Positions 38,742 through 47,912 of a stretch of DNA of 64,000 nucleotides are shown here, one piece after another; positions within the stretch are counted from its first letter, which is position 1; every line of letters starts with the position of its first letter. The notes beneath the pieces are model-generated. The model had not been told where the DNA came from. It did no database searches and was given only the letters and a program-made list of their open reading frames with translations. The DNA lies in assembly GCF_030406325.1 (NCBI RefSeq), contig NZ_JAUEQY010000002.1, forward strand, positions 310,001 through 374,000, read 5' to 3'. The position numbers were made by a program, and so were the translations under genes. This DNA comes from Actinomadura sp. DC4. GTDB lineage: Bacteria > Actinomycetota > Actinomycetes > Streptosporangiales > Streptosporangiaceae.

Positions 38742-40117
38742 GGCGCGACCTCCAGACGCAGCAGATCTTCCTCCGTCTCCCTGCGGAGGATGAGCTTCGC
38801 GTGCCCGCCGCGTACGGCCACGACCGCCGGCCGGGGCACGTGGTTGTAGTTGTTGGCGAGCGAGCGGCAGTAGGCGCCCGTGGCCGCCACGGCGACGAGG
38901 TCGCCGGCGGCGAGGTCCTCGGGCAGCCACAGGTCACGGACGACCATGTCGCCGCTCTCGCAGTGCTTGCCGACGAGGCGGCTGAGCATCGGGGCGGCGT
39001 CCGAGCGCCGTGAGGCGAGCACGCTCGTGTAGTCCGCGCCGTACAGGGCGGTCCGGATGTTGTCGCTCATGCCGCCGTCGACCGAGACGTACGTGCGGAG
39101 ACCGTCGAGCGGCTTGATCGTGCCCACCTCGTACACCGTGATCCCGCCGGGCCCGGCGATCGTGCGCCCGGGCTCCACGGTCAGCCGCGGAACCGCGAGG
39201 TCACGCGCCTGGCAGGCCCGCGTGATGATCGAGCGCAGGTTGTCGGCGATGTGCTTGGGGTCGAGCGGGTCGTCGGTGTCGAGGTAGGCGATGCCGTACC
39301 CGCCGCCGAGGTCCAGCTCGGGCAGCTCGATGCCGTGCTCGTCGTGGACGGCCACCAGGAGGTCCATGACGCGGCGGGCGGCCAGCTCGAAGCCGTCGGT
39401 GTCGAAGATCTGCGACCCGATGTGGGAGTGGAGGCCGACGAGCTCCAGCTCGTCGAGGTCGTGCACGCGGCGTACGGCCTCCAGAGCGGTCTCGCGGGAG
39501 AACCCGAACTTCTGGTCGTCGTGCGCGGTGGCGATGAACTCGTGGGTGTGCGCCTCGACGCCCGTCGTGATGCGGATCATCACCTTGGGCCGCTGCCCGG
39601 CCTCTTTCGCGAGGTAGCCGAGGCGCGCGATCTCCTCGAAGGAGTCGAGCACGATGCGCCCGACGCCGACGTCCAGGGCCTTCCTCAGCTCCGCGGTGGA
39701 CTTGTTGTTGCCGTGGAAGGTGACGCGCTCGGGCGGGAAGCCCGCGTGCACCGCCACGGCGAGCTCGCCGCCGCTGCACACGTCGAGGCCCAGCCCCTCC
39801 TCGGCCACCCACCGCGCGATCTCCGTGCACAGGAAGGCCTTGCCGGCGTAGTAGACGTCGCCGTCGCTGAAGGCGCCGACGAACTCGCGGCAGCGGGAGC
39901 GGAAGTCGTCCTCGTCGTAGACGTACAGCGGCGTGCCGTACTCCTGCGCGAGGTCGCGTACGTCGACACCGCCGATCATCAACGCCTGGTCGTCCCGGCG
40001 CGCGCTGCGCGGCCAGACCCCCGCCGCGATCGCGTTGAGGTCGCTGGCCGGCGGCAGCGGGTGGTCCTCGGGCAGCACGTCGGCGTGCCGGGACCCGGCC
40101 GGATGGACTCGACTCAT
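38738..40117 (-). CDS. lysA: Diaminopimelate decarboxylase
   Basis: 459 aa from ATG 40117 (GGAGAAAGC just upstream); earlier in-frame starts overlap the ArgRS-like gene. PLP lysine K93 (VYYAGKAFL), HSHIGSQIF, the phosphate-binding [13 protein letters not shown], the [11 protein letters not shown] loop and the substrate-binding [12 protein letters not shown] are all present. Last step of lysine synthesis, also controlling the meso-DAP pool for cell wall. Confidence 0.97.
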   Translation of the reverse strand: MSRVHPAGSRHADVLPEDHPLPPASDLNAIAAGVWPRSARRDDQALMIGGVDVRDLAQEYGTPLYVYDEDDFRSRCREFVGAFSDGDVYYAGKAFLCTEIARWVAEEGLGLDVCSGGELAVAVHAGFPPERVTFHGNNKSTAELRKALDVGVGRIVLDSFEEIARLGYLAKEAGQRPKVMIRITTGVEAHTHEFIATAHDDQKFGFSRETALEAVRRVHDLDELELVGLHSHIGSQIFDTDGFELAARRVMDLLVAVHDEHGIELPELDLGGGYGIAYLDTDDPLDPKHIADNLRSIITRACQARDLAVPRLTVEPGRTIAGPGGITVYEVGTIKPLDGLRTYVSVDGGMSDNIRTALYGADYTSVLASRRSDAAPMLSRLVGKHCESGDMVVRDLWLPEDLAAGDLVAVAATGAYCRSLANNYNHVPRPAVVAVRGGHAKLILRRETEEDLLRLEVAP

Positions 40118-40133
40118 GCTTTCTCCGTTGCGC

Positions 40134-40877
40134 TCACAGGCGGTCGTCCGGCGTTTCCCCGAGCATCCGCAGTCCGTTTCCCAAGACGATGCGCACGGCC
40201 CTGGCCAGGCCGAGCCGCGCGATGTGCCGGTCGCCGGCGGGCTCATCGCCCTTCGGCAGAGCCGGACACTGTTCGTGGACGTCGTGGTAGGCGTCCGCGA
40301 TCAACTCGAGGTGCCGGGCGAGGGGGCGCGGGTCGTCCTGCCGCGCCGCCTGCTCCGCCCGGCCGGGAAAGTCCGCGAGCAGGCCCGTCAGGCGGTGCTC
40401 GCGTGGGTCTGTTGTCGCCACTGTCGTCGCCGGGCCTTCGGGGATGCCGAGGTCGGCGGCGTGCCGCTGGACACCGCTGGCCCGCGCGTACGCGAACCGT
40501 ACGCGGAAGCCCGTGTTCTCAAAGGTCATCGGCCGTACGGGCCAGGTCGGGCCCATGGGTACTTCGGCCAGGCCGTAGTTCTCGTCGATCCGTTTCAGCA
40601 GCGGTGTGCCCAGCGTGATCGTGAGGAACCCGGGTCCGGTCGCCCGCGCCTCGCCGATCTCGGGCCTTTTCGCCAGCCTTTGCGCCAAGAGCGCCGCGAC
40701 CTCGGGCGCCGGTCGCCCGGCGGCCTCGGCGAGCCGCAGCGGGAGCGGCGTGGCGTAGTCCCCGGTGGCGGTCGCCTGTATGTGCACCGTGTCGGGAACG
40801 GACACAGTGATGTCGCCATCGGCGACCGCGTCACGCACGGCGCCGATGACCGCACTGCTCAGGTCACCCGGGCTCAC
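40134..40877 (-). CDS. ArgRS-like protein lacking the catalytic core (DALR domain protein)
   Basis: 247 aa from GTG 40877 ([18 protein letters not shown]); GTG 40901 is an alternative. The N-terminal 90 residues resemble the arginyl-tRNA synthetase additional domain ([30 protein letters not shown]), and the C-terminus resembles a DALR anticodon-binding domain ([41 protein letters not shown]). The Rossmann core with HIGH and KMSKS is absent, so it cannot charge tRNA. Such remnants sit ahead of lysA in many actinomycetes, and their role is not known. Stop and lysA start are 17 nt apart. Confidence 0.8.
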   Translation of the reverse strand: MSPGDLSSAVIGAVRDAVADGDITVSVPDTVHIQATATGDYATPLPLRLAEAAGRPAPEVAALLAQRLAKRPEIGEARATGPGFLTITLGTPLLKRIDENYGLAEVPMGPTWPVRPMTFENTGFRVRFAYARASGVQRHAADLGIPEGPATTVATTDPREHRLTGLLADFPGRAEQAARQDDPRPLARHLELIADAYHDVHEQCPALPKGDEPAGDRHIARLGLARAVRIVLGNGLRMLGETPDDRL

Positions 40878-40936
40878 GTGCGCGAGGCTACCCGGGGTCA
40901 CGGGTACGAGACTATCTGACCAGCATGTGGACAGCG

Positions 40937-41320
40937 TCACTCGTCGTCGCCGGCCCCCGCCAGCCGCCGTACGGTCCGGATGAGCTCGGAGGGGTCGAAC
41001 GGCTTGGTGACGTAGGCGTCCACCCCGATCTCATGCCCCCGCCTGATGTCGTGCTCCTGCGCCCGCGCGGTGATCATCACGACCTTGATGGCCTGCGTAC
41101 CGGGGTCCTCACGGAGCTTCACCGCCGTGACCCACCCGTCGAGCCGGGGCATCATTATGTCGAGCGTGATCACATCGGGATCGACGTCGCGCACCTTCTC
41201 CAGACAGTCCTGCCCGTCCACAGCCGTCGCCACCTCGAACCCCTCCAGTTGGAGGTTGACGGCGATGAGTTGCCGGATCACCTCGTCGTCATCGACGACC
41301 AGCACGCGTCCAAGGGTCAC
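40937..41320 (-). CDS. Single-domain response regulator (receiver only)
   Basis: 127 aa from GTG 41320. Receiver only: D10-D12 acid pocket (VLVVDDDE), phospho-acceptor D54 (ITLDIMMPRLDG), and the conserved Thr and Lys (MITARAQ, VTKPFDPSEL). No output domain. It probably acts by protein-protein contact. The final residues (RRLAGAGDDE) are a normal receiver end. Confidence 0.9.
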   Translation of the reverse strand: MTLGRVLVVDDDEVIRQLIAVNLQLEGFEVATAVDGQDCLEKVRDVDPDVITLDIMMPRLDGWVTAVKLREDPGTQAIKVVMITARAQEHDIRRGHEIGVDAYVTKPFDPSELIRTVRRLAGAGDDE

Positions 41321-41471
41321 GGCGGCCAAGCTAGCGGGTCTCACGGTGCTGACACGCGGATAACCCGCAAGGTGCAGCATCATCGTTATCCGGGAGGGGC
41401 CGTTGATCGCGCGCGGGTGCTGGGACTGGAGCGACGGGGTGGCGGATGCTGGTAGCCTCTATCCGTCTTGA

Positions 41472-41543
41472 GCCCCCTTAGCTCAGGGGATAGAGCACCG
41501 GCCTCCGGAGCCGGGTGCGCTGGTTCGAATCCAGCAGGGGGCG
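41472..41543 (+). tRNA. tRNA-Arg (anticodon CCG)
   Basis: Acceptor stem GCCCCCT (41472-41478) pairs with AGGGGGC (41536-41542), discriminator G at 41543. D-arm with GCTCAGGGGATAGAGC. Anticodon stem CCGGC/GCCGG with loop CTCCGGA gives anticodon CCG. T-arm GCTGG-TTCGAAT-CCAGC is perfect. CCA is not encoded. This is the attachment gene of the integrative element; its 3' 50 bp come from the element end. Confidence 0.97.
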
Positions 41544-41544
41544 C
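41494..41544 (+). repeat. att core, left copy (attL)
   Basis: 51 bp from the start of the anticodon arm through the tRNA 3' end are identical to 56124-56174. Identity continues with one mismatch for another 34 bp. This is the integrase crossover region. Confidence 0.93.
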
Positions 41545-41558
41545 CCGAGATGATCAGC

Positions 41559-41601
41559 GAAACCCCGGTTGAACAGCCTTGATGCTGTCCGCCGGGGTTT
41601 C
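41559..41601. terminator. Strong hairpin beside attL
   Basis: GAAACCCCGG and CCGGGGTTTC are 10-bp perfect arms, extended inward by GAACAGC/GCTGTCC. The same hairpin follows the right att copy (56189-56231). It can end tRNA and int transcripts, and may also shape the attP complex. Confidence 0.7.
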
Positions 41602-41648
41602 GTGCGTATGCAGCCATGTGCCACCGGATGCCGCTGGTTGTCGCTGTT

Positions 41649-41668
41649 CGCGGAATATACGCGGAATG
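41649..41668 (+). repeat. Putative integrase arm-type site, copy 1
   Basis: CGCGGAATATACGCGGAATG, i.e. two GCGGAAT units 11 bp apart. The same 20 bp recur at 56039-56058, and with one change at 56269-56288. Copies 1 and 56039 flank the core in the circular attP form, as arm-type binding sites of tyrosine integrases do. Confidence 0.7.
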
Positions 41669-41705
41669 GGTTCCGCGCCGTCTTCCCAGGTCGAGCTGGG
41701 AAAAC

Positions 41706-41735
41706 GAGAGCCCCGGCGGAATCACCGGGGCTCTC
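41706..41735 (-). terminator. Terminator of int
   Basis: GAGAGCCCCGG and CCGGGGCTCTC make an 11-bp perfect stem with an 8-nt loop, starting 4 nt after the int stop. Confidence 0.8.
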
Positions 41736-41738
41736 AGG

Positions 41739-43121
41739 CTAGCCGACTAGCGCGGCGTCGATTCGGTCGAACCATCGTTCATCGTGACCGTCGAGACAGT
41801 GGGCGTAGACCCGCTGGAGGATCTCCACTGAGTGCCCGGCCCACTCCGCGACGTTGGTGGGTGGAGTGCCGGCGTTGAGCCGCAGGGAGACACCCGCGTG
41901 ACGGAAGTCGTACGGCTTACGCGCCAGCAGCGACTTGATCTGAGCCGGTGTGAACGCCTTGCTCCGAGCCTTGTCCAGCACTTGCCACAAGGTGGAGCGC
42001 TGGTAGACGCCGCCTCGGACGGTTCGGAAGAGTCGCCCGTGCTCGTCGGTTCCGAACTCCGCGAGGTGCTCCCGCAGCAGCTTTACCAGGGCAGGCGGAA
42101 TCGGGATCCGGCGAACCGTCTTGCGCGGTCGCCCCTTGAGACCCCGTTTCTCATGAACCTCCCCGTCATCGGTCCACTCACGGCCGCCATCGGACATCGC
42201 CTCGTCGATCTCCAGGTACCCCCAGCCTTCGTTAGGCAGGTGGCAGGCGTCCTTGGTCAGCGCCATGGCTTCAGAGGGCCGGAGCATCGCGTAGTACATA
42301 CACGCGAACAGCGCGACCAAGCGCGGTCCCTGCGTCTCGCCTACGCCTTTGATCGCGTCGAGAAGCGCCCGCACCTGGACGGGGTTGGGCACGCGACGAC
42401 GGTTCAACTCCACTACGACCTCCGGCGGCCTCCAGTCGAGTTGAGTCTTGTCATCCAGCAGGTTCACCGACAGCCGCTTCTCACGGACCGCCCACTTCAG
42501 CGCCCCGTAGAGAGCGCGCCGACGTCGCCGGTAGTACTCAGCAGCGGCCGGCTTCCCATCGAGCTTGTGAGCGCACGCGCTGAGTGCCTTAGTGATGGTG
42601 CGTTCTTCATCCAGTGCGGTCAGCGCGACCGATGCCTTGGCGATCCATCGCAGTGCCGCCGCCTCCGCTTCGGGAATCGGGTCGTCACGGTGTGCCGTGT
42701 TGAACGCCCACTTGCGCAGCGCCCGGCGAAGTACTGCCGCATCGGGAGCCTCCTTCCCCGGCTTCACCAGAGCCACGGTCACCGCCACCAGGCCCTCAAC
42801 CACCGACAGCCGACCTTTTGCCGAAAGATCCGGCCAGCGGTGATCGATGTACTCACAGGCATGCGTGTACCGGGTCCGTTCGGAACGTTCCCGCGCCATG
42901 GAGTCCGGCAGCCCGGTGTCAACGTCGAAGGCTTCCCCGTTGTCCGCCGCCTGATTGAGCCTGCCGAGGTGCCGGGTCGCGAGCGCTTTCTTCGTGAAGG
43001 TCTTGGACTTCTCGCGCCCGGCGACGGTCCACCGCACCGTGTGAGAACGGACGACGGTCTTGCCATCCCGCGTGACCTTGTTCGGCTTGATCCCCCAGAA
43101 GCGCACGTCATGTGACCTCAT
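41739..43121 (-). CDS. int: Tyrosine site-specific integrase
   Basis: 460 aa, ATG 43121. The core-binding SAM-like domain is at about 75-240. The catalytic domain has R281 (YYAMLRPSEAM), box II YDFRHAG (R407; the usual His is Tyr404), GH at 429-430 (EWAGHSVEILQ) and the nucleophile Y439 (RVYAHCL). A split N-terminal arm-binding segment covers 1-60. Its 3' end points at attL, as in pSAM2. A truncated relative lies at 56366-56690. Confidence 0.95.
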   Translation of the reverse strand: MRSHDVRFWGIKPNKVTRDGKTVVRSHTVRWTVAGREKSKTFTKKALATRHLGRLNQAADNGEAFDVDTGLPDSMARERSERTRYTHACEYIDHRWPDLSAKGRLSVVEGLVAVTVALVKPGKEAPDAAVLRRALRKWAFNTAHRDDPIPEAEAAALRWIAKASVALTALDEERTITKALSACAHKLDGKPAAAEYYRRRRRALYGALKWAVREKRLSVNLLDDKTQLDWRPPEVVVELNRRRVPNPVQVRALLDAIKGVGETQGPRLVALFACMYYAMLRPSEAMALTKDACHLPNEGWGYLEIDEAMSDGGREWTDDGEVHEKRGLKGRPRKTVRRIPIPPALVKLLREHLAEFGTDEHGRLFRTVRGGVYQRSTLWQVLDKARSKAFTPAQIKSLLARKPYDFRHAGVSLRLNAGTPPTNVAEWAGHSVEILQRVYAHCLDGHDERWFDRIDAALVG

Positions 43122-43232
43122 GAATGAGCCCCTTCGATGGTCGCGGCTGGTGCGGGTAGCGCCGCCGGTTGATTCACTCCGTTCACCCTTCGGGCCGCCT
43201 CTGGTGATCGGCGCGCCTTACGTCCGTGCATC

Positions 43233-43433
43233 TCAGGCCGCCTCTTCGCTGTGGTCGTCCAACCAGGCCCGCAGATCAGCACGACGGACACGAAGACTCC
43301 CGTTCGGGAGTCGGATGCAGGCCGGGACGATGCCCAGCTCCCGCCAGCGGTAGAAGGTCCGACGCGAGACGTCGCGCAGCTCTGCGAGGACTTCCGAGAC
43401 GGTCAACAGGTCCTCACTGTCCATGCCGTTCAC
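43233..43433 (-). CDS. xis: Excisionase-type helix-turn-helix protein
   Basis: 66 aa from GTG 43433; GTGA overlaps the repSA stop. It has a MerR/excisionase-type winged HTH: LTVSEVLAELRDVSRRTFYRWRELG, then LPNGSLRVRRADLRAWLDDH. Position between repSA and int is that of pSAM2 xis. It would assist Int in excision. Confidence 0.88.
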   Translation of the reverse strand: MNGMDSEDLLTVSEVLAELRDVSRRTFYRWRELGIVPACIRLPNGSLRVRRADLRAWLDDHSEEAA

Positions 43434-45052
43434 GCCGCCTCCGGAGTTGCCGAAAGATCGGCCGCCGCGTTGGCCTGGTCGAGCTGGCGGCGCATCTCCA
43501 GCCGTTCGGCGATGGCTGCCATGAGGCGTTGTTCGACGGGTCCGACGTCGGGGTGGTCAGGTGGTGCGAGTTCCCAGGCGTAGCGGCCCGGTTCGGTCGG
43601 ATGACCGGTTGCCGAAACACCGGCCTCGGCAAGGCGGGCGAGGACCCAGTTCTTGCGGTCGGCCTTGTGATCGGCCATGGTCTTGCCCGACCACTTGCGG
43701 GAGACCAGGACGCGGCGTCCGGCGTAGCCGAGGTATTCGCGGCGGTGTGCCTTGCTCTTGCAGTAGCCCGGCGTCATTCCCGGCTTGGCCCCCTTGGGTT
43801 GGACGCCGTACCGCAGCCAGTTCGCGCACGCCGGTGAGCACGGCTCGTGCCGGAGCGCGTCGAGGAGCCGGTCCGCGTGATCGGCCTCCGCTGAGGTCTT
43901 AGCCTCGTGACATTCGGCGATGTCCTTCACCAGGTACTTGGTGATGTAGCCGATGCACCGGTCCGAGTCCGGAGAGCCCGCCATGACGCCCTTAGCGTCG
44001 ACCTGACGGCCGAACCGGCCCACGTGCAGGGGTTCGGCCCCGTCGTCGTCCAGAGCCCGTACGGCGTCGCCCCAAGACGTGAGGGGCGTGTTGGTGTCCG
44101 GGTCGAGGTAGGCCCGTTGCCGCGGGTCCCAGTAGGGCACGTGGGCACCGGCGTAGAGGACGGTGTCGGTCGGTGGCCACCACACCTGTGTGTAGGTCGC
44201 CGCCGCCACCTGACGCAGTTCAGCGCGGGAGATGGTTCCGCGGATGGCCATGTGCAGGTGTGGGGCGAGTCGGCGTTGTGGTTCGACGGCGGCGAAGTAC
44301 TGCACCTCATAGCCGACCAGGCGGCGCAGGTTCTGCACGAACCGATCGACCAGCTTGGAGAAGTGCAACGCGTCCCGAGCCGCCCGCCGGTAGTCATACG
44401 TGCTCGGGTCGACCGGTGTCCCGTCCGCCTTCACGCGGCCGTAGGAGTCCAGGGTGAGGGTGACGAACAGGGACGGACGGAAGGTCTTGCCGTCCGGGGC
44501 GGTGTAGACCTTGCCGACCGTCCGGGACGAGACAGGACGGCGAGGAAGATCCGGGACGTCCTGGCGACGTCTTGTGGACCTCTTAGGACGGTCCGGGACG
44601 TCCGTAGGGATCCGGCCGACGACGCCGGTCCGCGTGAGTTCGCTGTTAATCTCCCCAAGCAACTCGCGCAGCTCCGAAGCATCTTGACCTGCTGCTTCGG
44701 ATTTCTCCGCTTGGGCCTGGACCTCGGCGCGCTTCTCCATCCAGAACCGTTGTTCCTCGTCCGGGTCCGCGCGGACGATGACCGGTTCGTCCTCCAGATG
44801 CCAACCCTCCCGGCACTGCGTCGCCCGGATCTTGCGCTTCCTCTCCGCGCACGGCGGGCACACCGACGCCAGGGTGTGCCCGCACGGCAGGTTCACGATC
44901 TGGCTCTCACCCGTGGCCAGATCGGTCCGGCGCATCGCCACGGGACGGATGCACACCCCGTGCTCGACCGCGACGGCCTTCACCAGGTCCCGCGCCAGGG
45001 GCGGACGAACCTTGCCCAAAGTGGACGGGGCGTCGTTGATCTGGTCTGTCAC
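43430..45052 (-). CDS. repSA: RepSA-family rolling-circle replication initiator
   Basis: 540 aa from GTG 45052. N-terminal zinc-binding segment CGHTLASVCPPCAERKRK (57-74). The replication domain has LFVTLTLDS (195-203) and the metal-binding HLH motif LAPHLHMA (262-269). A later IGYITKYLVKDI block carries the candidate nicking Tyr. A Cys-rich region CSPACANWLRYG follows. A homologue in pSAM2 nicks the double-strand origin and starts rolling-circle replication after excision. Confidence 0.92.
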   Translation of the reverse strand: MTDQINDAPSTLGKVRPPLARDLVKAVAVEHGVCIRPVAMRRTDLATGESQIVNLPCGHTLASVCPPCAERKRKIRATQCREGWHLEDEPVIVRADPDEEQRFWMEKRAEVQAQAEKSEAAGQDASELRELLGEINSELTRTGVVGRIPTDVPDRPKRSTRRRQDVPDLPRRPVSSRTVGKVYTAPDGKTFRPSLFVTLTLDSYGRVKADGTPVDPSTYDYRRAARDALHFSKLVDRFVQNLRRLVGYEVQYFAAVEPQRRLAPHLHMAIRGTISRAELRQVAAATYTQVWWPPTDTVLYAGAHVPYWDPRQRAYLDPDTNTPLTSWGDAVRALDDDGAEPLHVGRFGRQVDAKGVMAGSPDSDRCIGYITKYLVKDIAECHEAKTSAEADHADRLLDALRHEPCSPACANWLRYGVQPKGAKPGMTPGYCKSKAHRREYLGYAGRRVLVSRKWSGKTMADHKADRKNWVLARLAEAGVSATGHPTEPGRYAWELAPPDHPDVGPVEQRLMAAIAERLEMRRQLDQANAAADLSATPEAA

Positions 45053-45122
45053 GCGTCCTCCGTTCCGTCGTCCAACAGGACAGGTAGCGCCGCCGGCCCT
45101 TCATTCGCGGTGAGGCGGAGCA

Positions 45123-46607
45123 TCAAGCGGCCTCCGCCGTGAGGTAGTCGGCCATCTGCGCGATCTCGGCATCAGAGACCCACTCAGCGCGAACCCGCAC
45201 CGGATCCGGTGAGTCCTCCAGCCGGACGTAGCCCACGCCCGCGCCGATCTCTGGCAGCGGTGAGATCTGGTCGGCCAGCGCACCCCGCTCGTACGCGCCG
45301 TCGCCGAGGACCATGTCGACCTGTTCGGCCTCATCCAGCCGCAGCGCGATCCGGGTGGGGAACAAATTGCGGATGTTGATGACGTCCTTGCGCGGGTCCT
45401 GGAGCGCCCCGACGACGCACAGACCGACCGATCGGCCCTGACTGGTCAGCGTCGACAACGCGGCCAAGGCCCGCCGGCGCAGATCCCGGTCCGGGCAGTA
45501 CGCGGTGAGGAAGGCGAGTTCATCGACCATGACGACGATGAACGGGTCGGCCACGGTGGGGATGAACGTACGGGTGACGCCTCCGAAGCGTGCGGCCCGT
45601 TTGGACATCTCGGCTACCGCGGCCTCCAGCAACTCGACCATGCCGCCGCCGGTGTCATCGCTGTAGCGGTTGAAGATGCCCCGCCCGAACGCGAGTTCCA
45701 TCCGTTTGGGGTCGATGCCCCAGACCTGGACCAGGCCCGCGCGCATCGCCGGGACCATCGCCCGGACCAGTGACCACAGCACCGAGCCTTTGCCCGAGCC
45801 GGTCGCGCCAGCGACGAGGAGATGGGTTCCGAGCAGGCACACCCGCCACGGGAGGGAGTCCTCACGCATGCCCACGTGTAGGGCGGTCAGGTTGACCGGG
45901 TGCCCGGCGTCGAGCAGACCCGCCAGCGGCCGGCGCAGAGCGTCTTGGCGGACGAACTCCAGCCACAGGTGTCCCGGCCAGTCCTGCCCCGACAGCCCCC
46001 GACGCCAGACACGACGGCGGGGACGCTTGGCCGTACGGACCCGGCATGTGGTGGACCCGAAGCCGTGCGCGAGGTTTTCGACGTGGTCCTGCCAGATCGA
46101 GGGGGCGTGACCGGACAGCATCTTGACCAGGACACGGTCCGTGGTCTTGGTGACCTCCACCCGCAGGATCGTGGGCAGGTACTCGCGGGCATTGCGGTAG
46201 AACGCCAGGCCGGACATCACCATCACCGGCCGCCAGTTCCGCCGATACACCGCCAGGTACCGCCAGCGGGCACGGACGGGCCGGGCCACCAGACGCACGA
46301 ACGAGGGCCAGAAGCACCACGCCCAGCCACACAGCACGAAGGCGAGCAGACCGGCCAGCCACACCAGCAGCCGCCAACCCGCCAGATAGGTCAGCGAGCC
46401 CAGGACGCCGGCCACGCCCACCGCGACCGGATGACGGGCGCAGAAGGCAGCCAGGCCGACGAGCCCGCGCACCAGGTTGACGATGAGCACCAAGGCCGGG
46501 GGCATGTGCCAGACCGGAGGCGCCCACTTCGGGGACTCGAACGGGTCGGAGGTGGCGGGCACCATGACGTTGTCGGAGGGGGCCGATCGGCGGAACTCCC
46601 AACCCAT
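45123..46607 (-). CDS. tra: FtsK/SpoIIIE-type DNA translocase (conjugative transfer protein Tra)
   Basis: 494 aa from ATG 46607, overlapping the TGA of the small Zn-ribbon gene. Two to three membrane helices lie at about 38-100. The ATPase has Walker A GATGSGKGS (267-275), a Walker B FIVVMVDELAF, and the arginine-finger/ASCE region LSTLTSQGRSVGLCVV. This type of protein moves double-stranded element DNA between hyphae at a clt site, the hallmark of AICE transfer. Confidence 0.93.
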   Translation of the reverse strand: MGWEFRRSAPSDNVMVPATSDPFESPKWAPPVWHMPPALVLIVNLVRGLVGLAAFCARHPVAVGVAGVLGSLTYLAGWRLLVWLAGLLAFVLCGWAWCFWPSFVRLVARPVRARWRYLAVYRRNWRPVMVMSGLAFYRNAREYLPTILRVEVTKTTDRVLVKMLSGHAPSIWQDHVENLAHGFGSTTCRVRTAKRPRRRVWRRGLSGQDWPGHLWLEFVRQDALRRPLAGLLDAGHPVNLTALHVGMREDSLPWRVCLLGTHLLVAGATGSGKGSVLWSLVRAMVPAMRAGLVQVWGIDPKRMELAFGRGIFNRYSDDTGGGMVELLEAAVAEMSKRAARFGGVTRTFIPTVADPFIVVMVDELAFLTAYCPDRDLRRRALAALSTLTSQGRSVGLCVVGALQDPRKDVINIRNLFPTRIALRLDEAEQVDMVLGDGAYERGALADQISPLPEIGAGVGYVRLEDSPDPVRVRAEWVSDAEIAQMADYLTAEAA

Positions 46608-46765
46608 CACCGACCACCCCCGACCTTGCGGGCGAGCCGGAGCGCGACCCTCTTGGGGAACAAGACGGTCTGGTGCTGGCAAGTGCCCGCGCACTTGTCG
46701 CGGGAGGCATCAGGGAGGACGTTGCGGCAAACGACGCAGCGCGGCCGTTTGGTTCGGGTAGACAT
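46607..46765 (-). CDS. 52-aa zinc-ribbon-like peptide ahead of tra
   Basis: ATG 46765 with GAGGAGA 8 nt upstream; stop overlaps the tra start (TGATG). The peptide reads MSTRTKRPRCVVCRNVL near its N-terminus and KCAGTCQHQTVLF in the middle. Two Cys pairs (CVVC and CAGTC) could bind zinc, and the C-terminus is Arg/Lys-rich. It lies in the transfer operon; function unknown. Missed by length-limited gene callers. Confidence 0.75.
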   Translation of the reverse strand: MSTRTKRPRCVVCRNVLPDASRDKCAGTCQHQTVLFPKRVALRLARKVGGGR

Positions 46766-46852
46766 GCGAGGGGTCTCCTCAGGTAGAAGCCATGCAGGGG
46801 CAGACCAAGGGGCGGCCGGGAAGGTGAGAGCTTCCGGCCGCCCCGCTCCGAT

Positions 46853-47158
46853 TTACGCCGCCGTCTCGGCCCGATCGGCCTGTTGCTCGGCGTGGATGCG
46901 TTCGACCTCGGCCAGCAGCGCCGCGGACTGGTCGGCGAGCTGGCGGATCAGCGTGATGTCGGTGTCGGTGAGCCGCACGTCCATCCGAAGACCGATGGTG
47001 ACGCTGACCTCACCGTGGTCGATCGCGAGAAACACCTGGTCCTTGCCCGCACCGCACAGCCGGATCCAGGCCGTCTCGTCCAGGTAGAACGAGGTCCGGA
47101 CGTTCATCTCCTCGCCTGTCTGGCCGGTGATCACGGTGTAGCTGTAGCCGCCACCCAT
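46853..47158 (-). CDS. Small AICE operon protein, paralogue of the next gene
   Basis: 101 aa from ATG 47158, overlapping the previous stop by one base. N-terminal beta region (TSFYLDETAWIRLCGAGKDQ, VSVTIGLRMDVRLTD) then a helix ending RQLADQSAALLAEVERIHAEQ. The same plan (beta meander, then an Ala-rich helix ending AEVERL/I) is seen in the gene just upstream, so the two are tandem paralogues. Function unknown. Confidence 0.7.
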   Translation of the reverse strand: MGGGYSYTVITGQTGEEMNVRTSFYLDETAWIRLCGAGKDQVFLAIDHGEVSVTIGLRMDVRLTDTDITLIRQLADQSAALLAEVERIHAEQQADRAETAA

Positions 47159-47409
47159 CACGCCGCCCTCCCCGCGCTGTACCCGTGGCGGTAGAGGCGC
47201 TCGACCTCGGCCGCGTACGCCGCCGCCTGCTCGGCCAGAGACCGGGCGAACTCGACGTGTTCGGGCCGCAGCCGCTCCGGCAGGGTCAGCGAGACCAGCA
47301 CCTTGCCCGCGTTGAGGGTGAACACCGGCGTACGGCGGGCGTAGGAACGGAACTCCGCGCCCGAGCGGGACTCGACCGGCAGCGACAGTGCCGACATCCG
47401 GCCCGGCAT
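47158..47409 (-). CDS. Small AICE operon protein, paralogue of the previous gene
   Basis: 83 aa from ATG 47409, overlapping the pra stop. Beta segment RTPVFTLNAGKVLVSLTLPERL followed by a helix VEFARSLAEQAAAYAAEVERLYRHG. It resembles the 101-aa neighbour. The tight ATGA-type overlaps show one operon from pra to tra. Confidence 0.7.
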   Translation of the reverse strand: MPGRMSALSLPVESRSGAEFRSYARRTPVFTLNAGKVLVSLTLPERLRPEHVEFARSLAEQAAAYAAEVERLYRHGYSAGRAA

Positions 47410-47831
47410 CACGCAGCCGCCTTACCGGCCGAACCCGCGCCCGGAGCCTGAGCCTTGCCGCCCTTGGGCGCGAGGATCGCCGTCGCGCGGAAGGAGAACG
47501 CCATCCGGCCCTTGTCGTTCGCGTACGGGGTCACCATCAACCCCTCGAACTCCACCGGCTCGAACAGCCCCCCGGTCGGCGGAACCGGCTGCACGTCGGC
47601 GAGGATCTTCACCGCGACCTCACGCGAACGCCCCTCCAGCTCCGGGTCCATGTCCATCACCCGGCACGACCAGACCCGCTGACCGGTGACCTTGTCCTTC
47701 GCCGGAGAACGCCGCCCCGTCCGCTCGTCGTAATCCTGCGCCTCAGCGATCGAACCCGGCACCAGCGCACAGCCGGCCGGGAACACCTCACCCATCGAAA
47801 CCTTGAACCGCGTCCCACCAGAAAGCGCCAT
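47409..47831 (-). CDS. pra: Pra-like replication, integration and excision activator
   Basis: 140 aa from ATG 47831. The order FKVSMGEVFPAGCALVPG, AQDYDERTGRRSPAKDKVTG, VWSCRVMDMDPELEGRSREV, ADVQPVPPTGGLFEPVEFEG and RMAFSFRATAI matches proteins annotated as plasmid replication, integration and excision activator (Pra) in actinomycete elements. Pra turns on the rep-xis-int genes in pSAM2. Two putative KorSA-like operators lie in its promoter region. Confidence 0.82.
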   Translation of the reverse strand: MALSGGTRFKVSMGEVFPAGCALVPGSIAEAQDYDERTGRRSPAKDKVTGQRVWSCRVMDMDPELEGRSREVAVKILADVQPVPPTGGLFEPVEFEGLMVTPYANDKGRMAFSFRATAILAPKGGKAQAPGAGSAGKAAA

Positions 47832-47869
47832 CGGACACCACCTCCGCATTTAGTTGCCTGCTCAACAAC

Positions 47870-47882
47870 TTGACTTGTCGAG
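47870..47882. promoter_or_regulatory. Putative GntR (KorSA-like) operator 1
   Basis: TTGACTTGTCGAG, 38 bp upstream of pra. It matches the other two sites to consensus TTGACnnGTCGAG. Confidence 0.65.
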
Positions 47883-47912
47883 CTATATCGAAGGTATGCC
47901 GGAGATGTGCAC

